NCBI GenBank assembly: GCA_934378195.1
Contig: CAKRPO010000021.1
Coordinates: 1-35,577, forward strand
From: an uncultured Blautia sp.
GTDB taxonomy: Bacteria; Bacillota; Clostridia; Lachnospirales; Lachnospiraceae
Reading direction: 5' to 3'
Length of the DNA stretch: 35,577 bases
Position numbers and translations under genes: made by a program. Of the stretch, positions 31,378-35,577 are shown in pieces. How positions within the stretch are numbered: the stretch's first letter is position 1; each line of letters starts with the position of its first letter. The notes beneath the pieces are model-generated. The model made no database searches, was not told the DNA's origin, and saw nothing but the letters and a program-made list of their open reading frames with translations.

Positions 31378-32559
31378 ATGGCAAAGATATATCTGGATCA
31401 GGCAAGTACTTCCTATCCAAAGGCTCCCTCCGTGGCACAGGCTGTTTACGATTACCTGAATGGTTCCGCTGTCAATGTGAACCGCGGCGGTTATCAGGCC
31501 GCTTATTCTGTTGAAGAGCAGATCTTCGAGACTCGAGAACAGCTTCTTCGCCTGTTTCATTTTGCTTCCGGCAAAGGCAAAAATGTAATTTTTACGCAAA
31601 ATGTCACAACCAGTCTGAATATCCTTCTGAAAGGACTGCTGAAATCCGGAGACCATGTACTTGTTTCCTCTATGGAACACAATGCGGTCATGCGTCCGCT
31701 GGTACAGCTTACCCGGCATGGAATTACTTTTGACCGTATTCCATGCTCTGCGGACGGGTCTCTTCTTATAGAAAAAGCAGAAGAACTTCTTAAACCGAAC
31801 ACCCGGCTTCTCGTCTGTCTGCACGCTTCCAATGTCTGCGGGACCATGATGCCCGTACAAAAACTTGGAGAATTCTGTCAGAAACACAGACTTCTTTTTA
31901 TCCTGGATACTGCCCAGACAGCAGGTACCGTTCCAATCGATATGGAAGCTCTCCATCTCGATGCCCTTGCTTTTACCGGTCATAAAGGACTTCGCGGTCC
32001 ACAGGGAATCGGCGGTTTTCTGATTCGCAATGAGCTCGCCTCTCAAATTGAGCCTTTACTGAGTGGTGGAACCGGAAGTGTCTCTCATACCGAAGAAGTC
32101 CCCATCTTTCTTCCGGACCGTTTCGAGCCTGGAACTCCAAACATTCCCGGTATTCTCGGACTACATGCAGCACTCTGTGATCTGGAACAGGCAGACATGA
32201 ACGCAATTCGACTGCATGAGCTGGAGCTGACCCAATATTTTATTAACGGAATTCAACAGATGGATCCGACAGAAGCTGTCCTTCGCGTGATTGGAAAACA
32301 TAACAACAAAGAGCGTACTTCCGTGGTCTCTGTCCAGACCTTACAGCTTGACATGGCACGTGCCGCATATGAGCTGGATGCCACTTATGGAATTATGACA
32401 CGTGTCGGGCTCCACTGTGCCCCAGGTGCACACAAAACACTCGGCACCTATCCGGAAGGAACGATTCGTTTTTCCTTCGGCCCGGAAAACACACAGCACG
32501 AAATTGACCTTGCCCTGCATGCACTCGCAGAGATTACCGGTGCTCCATGTCATTTGTAA
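31378..32559 (+). CDS. Class V aminotransferase, cysteine desulfurase family
   Basis: This 393-residue PLP enzyme is related to IscS/SufS and CsdB. The PLP lysine is Lys203 in FTGHKGLRGPQG, Asp177 in LDTAQ binds the cofactor, and His101 in SSMEHNA stacks on it. The active-site cysteine is Cys347 in RVGLHCAPGAHKTLG. It could release sulfur from cysteine, or selenium from selenocysteine, in the group that accompanies selenium genes. ATG at 31378 has AGAGG upstream. It is divergent from yedE and 69 bases before the LysR gene, with which it is probably co-transcribed. Sulfur versus selenium substrate cannot be told from sequence. Confidence 0.88.
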   Translation: MAKIYLDQASTSYPKAPSVAQAVYDYLNGSAVNVNRGGYQAAYSVEEQIFETREQLLRLFHFASGKGKNVIFTQNVTTSLNILLKGLLKSGDHVLVSSMEHNAVMRPLVQLTRHGITFDRIPCSADGSLLIEKAEELLKPNTRLLVCLHASNVCGTMMPVQKLGEFCQKHRLLFILDTAQTAGTVPIDMEALHLDALAFTGHKGLRGPQGIGGFLIRNELASQIEPLLSGGTGSVSHTEEVPIFLPDRFEPGTPNIPGILGLHAALCDLEQADMNAIRLHELELTQYFINGIQQMDPTEAVLRVIGKHNNKERTSVVSVQTLQLDMARAAYELDATYGIMTRVGLHCAPGAHKTLGTYPEGTIRFSFGPENTQHEIDLALHALAEITGAPCHL

Positions 32560-32628
32560 ACTTTCATTTTTATCTGTTGCTGCTCACCCGTTTGCAGTAT
32601 TTTTTCATTATCAAGGAGTTTTTACATC

Positions 32629-33525
32629 ATGGAATTCAAACAGTTAGAAGCTTTTGTTGCAGTTGTTGATTATGGAAGCTTTTCCGAAGCAGCGCGCAAA
32701 CTCTATCTCACGCAGCCAACGATCAGTGCACATGTCCGTTCACTGGAGGAAGAGCTGCATACCAAACTTATTATCCGCAGCACTAAGAAGACAACGGTTA
32801 CAACCAAAGGCTACCAGCTCTATGACAGTGCCGTACGCATGTTGGAAATCCGCAATAATCTTCTGGAAAACTTTACCGGTGTCCAGAAACATATGATTGA
32901 CCTTGCCTCATCCACCATTCCCTCTTCCTATCTGCTGCCGGAAATTCTGGCCGCCTACGGAAAAACGCATCCGGATACGTATTTTCATTCTATCCAGACA
33001 GACAGTGCAGAATCCATCAACCGCGTCCTTGACGGAACCGTGGATCTGGCTCTGGTCGGACAGAATACCAGCGATGAAAGCTGTGTATTTCTTCCTTTCT
33101 GCCAGGATGAACTTGTAATTGCAACCCCGGTAACGCAGCATTATCTGGAAATGCAGAATCATACAATCGCCTTTCAGGATTTTATGAAAGATCCGATCAT
33201 TATCCGTGAAAAAGGTTCCGGCACAAAGAAAGAAATGGATATCTTTCTGGAAAAACTCGGTATTACATCCAGTGACCTCAATGTGATCGCACGTATGAAC
33301 GATCTTGAAAGTATTAAGAAATCCATCGTGAACGGTCTCGGAATCTCGATTCTGTCTGCACGTTCTGCGATTGATCTGCAAAAAACAAAGCAGATTCTTC
33401 TTTTTCCCCTTGAAGAATCTGCTCACAAAAGAACTTTTTATATTGTCTACAGTAAAAATCGTATTCTAAAGCCACACGTGCGTCAGTTTATTCGTTTTGT
33501 CCAGAATTTTTACAGGACTTACTAA
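32629..33525 (+). CDS. LysR-family regulator, selenium-metabolism-associated type
   Basis: This 298-residue regulator has an N-terminal winged helix (MEFKQLEAFVAVVDYGSFSEAA, then LTQPTISAHVRSLEEELHTKLI) and a periplasmic-binding-protein-like effector domain from about residue 90. The linker KKTTVTTKGYQLYD is characteristic. A LysR subtype of this kind recurs next to yedE, yedF and cysteine desulfurase-like genes in selenium-using Firmicutes. ATG at 32629 has AAGGAG upstream. It probably acts on the divergent promoter region 31188-31377 and on itself. Its stop codon lies only two bases from the stop of the convergent gene. The inducer is unknown; a selenium or sulfur compound is the natural guess. 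Confidence 0.87.
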   Translation: MEFKQLEAFVAVVDYGSFSEAARKLYLTQPTISAHVRSLEEELHTKLIIRSTKKTTVTTKGYQLYDSAVRMLEIRNNLLENFTGVQKHMIDLASSTIPSSYLLPEILAAYGKTHPDTYFHSIQTDSAESINRVLDGTVDLALVGQNTSDESCVFLPFCQDELVIATPVTQHYLEMQNHTIAFQDFMKDPIIIREKGSGTKKEMDIFLEKLGITSSDLNVIARMNDLESIKKSIVNGLGISILSARSAIDLQKTKQILLFPLEESAHKRTFYIVYSKNRILKPHVRQFIRFVQNFYRTY

Positions 33526-33527
33526 CC

Positions 33528-34664
33528 TTACCAGCACTTTTTGCAGGCTTCATATCCCTGCGAAAGTGCCTGTGCTTCTGTTTCCTGTGTTGCTTTGTTC
33601 GGATTCATATTCCCACAGTCCGGTCTGCTATGATATTTGCTTCCAGTTGCAGAAATCCAGACGGTGCGTCCCTGCGTATCAGAAGAAGTGTCTGGTGTCT
33701 CTGTTTCTACTGCCGGTGCAGAAACATTCTCCCCTGCAGGATACTGTGCCGCCTGTGAAGAACTGCCATCCGTGCTCTGTTGTTTCGCGTCTCCTGCCAT
33801 GTAATCATTACATGGTTCCTGATTCCAGCTTATTGTATCCCCATCAGAAAGAGCAATGATCGTTCCCTGGTCATCCGTCCGGTAAACCGGAATATCCATA
33901 TCGCTCAGTTTTTCCATGGTCGATGCAGCCGGATGTCCATAGGAATTGTCCTTTCCACAACTGATCACTGCCCAGGACGGTGTAGATGCTTCCAGAAGAT
34001 CCCAGGAAGTCGAAGATGCAGAACCATGATGTCCAAGGCTTAAGACATCGCAGTCCAGATTCATCCCGGTACTGATCATATCCTGCTCACTGGTCTCCTC
34101 GGCATCTCCCATAAACATAAAACTGTTGTTTCCATTCACCAAACGAATGACTACAGAATTATCATTACTGTTCTGAGAAATTCCATTCGGTGCCATGACT
34201 GTAAAACTTCCGGTTCCAAACTCATACGTATCTCCAACTGACGGATATTCTACAATGATCGCATGTGCAGTCGCCGTATTCATAAATGTATTGAACAAAT
34301 CTGATGTATGTACATAATCAGAACCCAGTACATGTTCCACTTCAAAGTTGTCCAGACACTTAACCAGGCCGCCTAAATGATCTTCATCATAATGTGAAGA
34401 AATCATATAATCAATGGTCTCTACCTGCTGGTTTTTCAGATATTGTACCACTTCATCTGCATGCGCGCGGTTTCCTCCGTCATAGAGAAGATTTTCTCCT
34501 CCCGACTGTACAAGGATTGCCAGTCCCTGCCCTACATCAATAAAGTGTACTGCCATATCCCCCGATCCGGCTGCCTGTGCGGAAACTGCACTCCCCGGCA
34601 GTACCAGCATAAATGCCAGCAGCAATGACATCAGATATGTCAGAAATCTGTTTTGTTTTTTCAT
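33528..34664 (-). CDS. Secreted metallo-beta-lactamase-fold hydrolase (ComEC C-terminal-like)
   Basis: This is a 378-residue exported protein. It has a signal peptide at 1-31 (basic MKKQNR, hydrophobic LMSLLLAFMLVLPG, then a SAQAAG cleavage site). The metallo-beta-lactamase domain has HFIDVGQGLAILV, HYDEDHLGGL (91-100) and LGHHGSASST, the same motifs as the extracellular nuclease-like domain of ComEC. A Ser/Thr/Pro-rich linker (about 290-330) leads to a C-terminal 45-residue cysteine module (ATGSKYHSRPDC, then ACKKCW), possibly metal-binding. I chose the ATG at 34664 with GGAAGGAG upstream; the longer frame lacks a signal at the right place. The substrate is unknown; there are no competence genes around it. 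Confidence 0.88.
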   Translation of the reverse strand: MKKQNRFLTYLMSLLLAFMLVLPGSAVSAQAAGSGDMAVHFIDVGQGLAILVQSGGENLLYDGGNRAHADEVVQYLKNQQVETIDYMISSHYDEDHLGGLVKCLDNFEVEHVLGSDYVHTSDLFNTFMNTATAHAIIVEYPSVGDTYEFGTGSFTVMAPNGISQNSNDNSVVIRLVNGNNSFMFMGDAEETSEQDMISTGMNLDCDVLSLGHHGSASSTSWDLLEASTPSWAVISCGKDNSYGHPAASTMEKLSDMDIPVYRTDDQGTIIALSDGDTISWNQEPCNDYMAGDAKQQSTDGSSSQAAQYPAGENVSAPAVETETPDTSSDTQGRTVWISATGSKYHSRPDCGNMNPNKATQETEAQALSQGYEACKKCW

Positions 34665-34731
34665 AACTTTCTCCTTCCTGAAGCTGTTCCAGGCTTCTTC
34701 ATATGTCTCTGTTAACAACTGTTTTATAATT

Positions 34732-35577
34732 TTACAGTTCTTCTATCCTTCTTCGTATTTCCTGACTTGCATCTTCAAACAGCAGGTCACGATTGTAACG
34801 GATATAACGTTCGCACTCGTAAGTTTCCAGGAAACGAACACAGGAATAATCGGTATTGATACCAGATACAAAGATAACCATTTCCTGGCTGTTATAGAAT
34901 GCTGCTTCCATAAAATCAAATGCATATTCCAGCATAGAACCGGCTTCATCCCAGGCATCTTCCCAGACTCCCCGGTATTCGCCAAAAACATTCTTTAAAA
35001 CAGCAAAAGCATCTTCCCAGCCTTCTGCATGTTCTCTCTTAAGAAGTGTCACATATCCTTCCAGCACTTCAACCGCCTTACGGATCGTGCGATCCTCTCT
35101 CCGCTCCAGAAGTCCCTCTGTCTGTTTACGTTCTCTTTCTACCTGGAGGTTATCCACAAAATCTCCGAGACGCTGCGTGAGATTTCCACCTTCCTGCGGT
35201 TCTTTTAACATTTTCAATACTTCAAATACTTTCTCCAGTACCTCTTCCTGAAGAACAACGTCACGTACTGCCTGACGAACGCCTGAGAACAGCAGGTTAA
35301 CCACACTGACTCTCTCATCGAATGACGCATGAGAAACTTTTTTGACCATCGCTTCTGACGGTTTCCCTTTCAGGATCTCTGCAATCTGGTAATCCTGCTG
35401 GTACTTCTGGTAAAGTTCATAATACTCTGCAAATTCTTTTGCAATCCGCTCATGCTGGATATACTGTCCGACTACATCTGCAGTGATATTTTTATCCAGC
35501 TGTTCATAAACTTCCATGATTCTTGACAAGTCTTCCCATCCACGCGGCGTTGCAAACTGTTTGCCGTCAATCGTTGT
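34732..35577 (-). CDS. MoxR-like AAA ATPase, C-terminal part (5' end beyond window)
   Basis: The frame is open through the right edge, so the N-terminal ATPase core is missing. What remains (about 281 residues) opens with TPRGWEDLSRIMEVYEQ, the conserved end of the MoxR lid domain. A long helical region follows (YIQHERIAKEFAEYYELYQKYQQDY and charged helices). I recognise this from the AAA_5/MoxR ATPases of Clostridia that pair with von Willebrand factor A proteins. The Walker motifs cannot be checked here. The TTG at 35529 is not the true start. A 67-base gap with a weak hairpin separates it from the secreted hydrolase, which may be in the same transcript. Confidence 0.72.
   Translation of the reverse strand, partial: TTIDGKQFATPRGWEDLSRIMEVYEQLDKNITADVVGQYIQHERIAKEFAEYYELYQKYQQDYQIAEILKGKPSEAMVKKVSHASFDERVSVVNLLFSGVRQAVRDVVLQEEVLEKVFEVLKMLKEPQEGGNLTQRLGDFVDNLQVERERKQTEGLLERREDRTIRKAVEVLEGYVTLLKREHAEGWEDAFAVLKNVFGEYRGVWEDAWDEAGSMLEYAFDFMEAAFYNSQEMVIFVSGINTDYSCVRFLETYECERYIRYNRDLLFEDASQEIRRRIEEL

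Overview
The window is ordinary chromosome of a low-to-medium GC, Gram-positive anaerobe. The gene families, the AGGAGG-type ribosome binding sites, the consensus sigma-A promoters and the hairpin-plus-T-run terminators all point to a Clostridia member, most likely Lachnospiraceae of the gut. HprK, a MalFG-type sugar ABC system, DUF1846, a DUF3343/YedE/YedF selenium set and the NahK-type kinase fit that assignment, but it is an inference from content and no database was searched. I see no phage genes, insertion sequences or CRISPR array.

Layout. (1) 1-4.5 kb, minus strand: a translation-centred operon tsaE-tsaB-rimI-rnz-tsaD-ispD, followed by a tRNA-Ser(UGA) with its own promoter, cut by the left edge. 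(2) 4.5-8.6 kb: a cyclophilin on the plus strand, divergent from tsaE through overlapping promoters, then a YigZ-family protein and a class A penicillin-binding protein (PBP) with an 11-unit GDNT repeat tail, both minus. (3) 8.65-14.7 kb, minus: operon ftsH-uvrC-hprK-glcK, joining membrane proteolysis, excision repair, carbon-catabolite signalling and glucose phosphorylation. (4) 14.8-16.3 kb: a DUF1846 protein, plus. (5) 16.4-25 kb: a sugar region with galE (minus), a substrate-binding protein and two permeases (plus), a NahK-like N-acetylhexosamine 1-kinase and a sugar-1-phosphate nucleotidyltransferase (minus), and an AraC regulator and nagB (plus). (6) 25-28.9 kb, minus: Na/Pi cotransporter, PhoP-type response regulator and PhoR-type kinase behind a phased Pho-box-like promoter. 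(7) 28.96-29.5 kb: greA, minus. (8) 29.6-33.5 kb: a selenium-associated set, yedE-yedF-DUF3343 (minus) divergent from a class V aminotransferase/cysteine desulfurase homologue and a LysR regulator (plus). (9) 33.5 kb to the end: a secreted metallo-beta-lactamase-fold protein and the C-terminal part of a MoxR-like AAA ATPase, both minus.

How it works together. The most interesting block is region 5. Imported amino sugar or its disaccharide could be phosphorylated at C1 by the NahK homologue, activated with a nucleotide by the adjacent transferase, and epimerised by GalE, while NagB drains glucosamine-6-phosphate into glycolysis. This resembles the bifidobacterial lacto-N-biose/galacto-N-biose pathway, but with a pyrophosphorylase-type enzyme in the place of a GalT-type uridylyltransferase and with no phosphorylase in view. 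Region 8 resembles the selenium-trait neighbourhoods known from comparative genomics, whose biochemistry remains largely unproven. Intergenic regions carry several previously unassigned inverted and direct repeats that look like regulator sites; they are reported separately.
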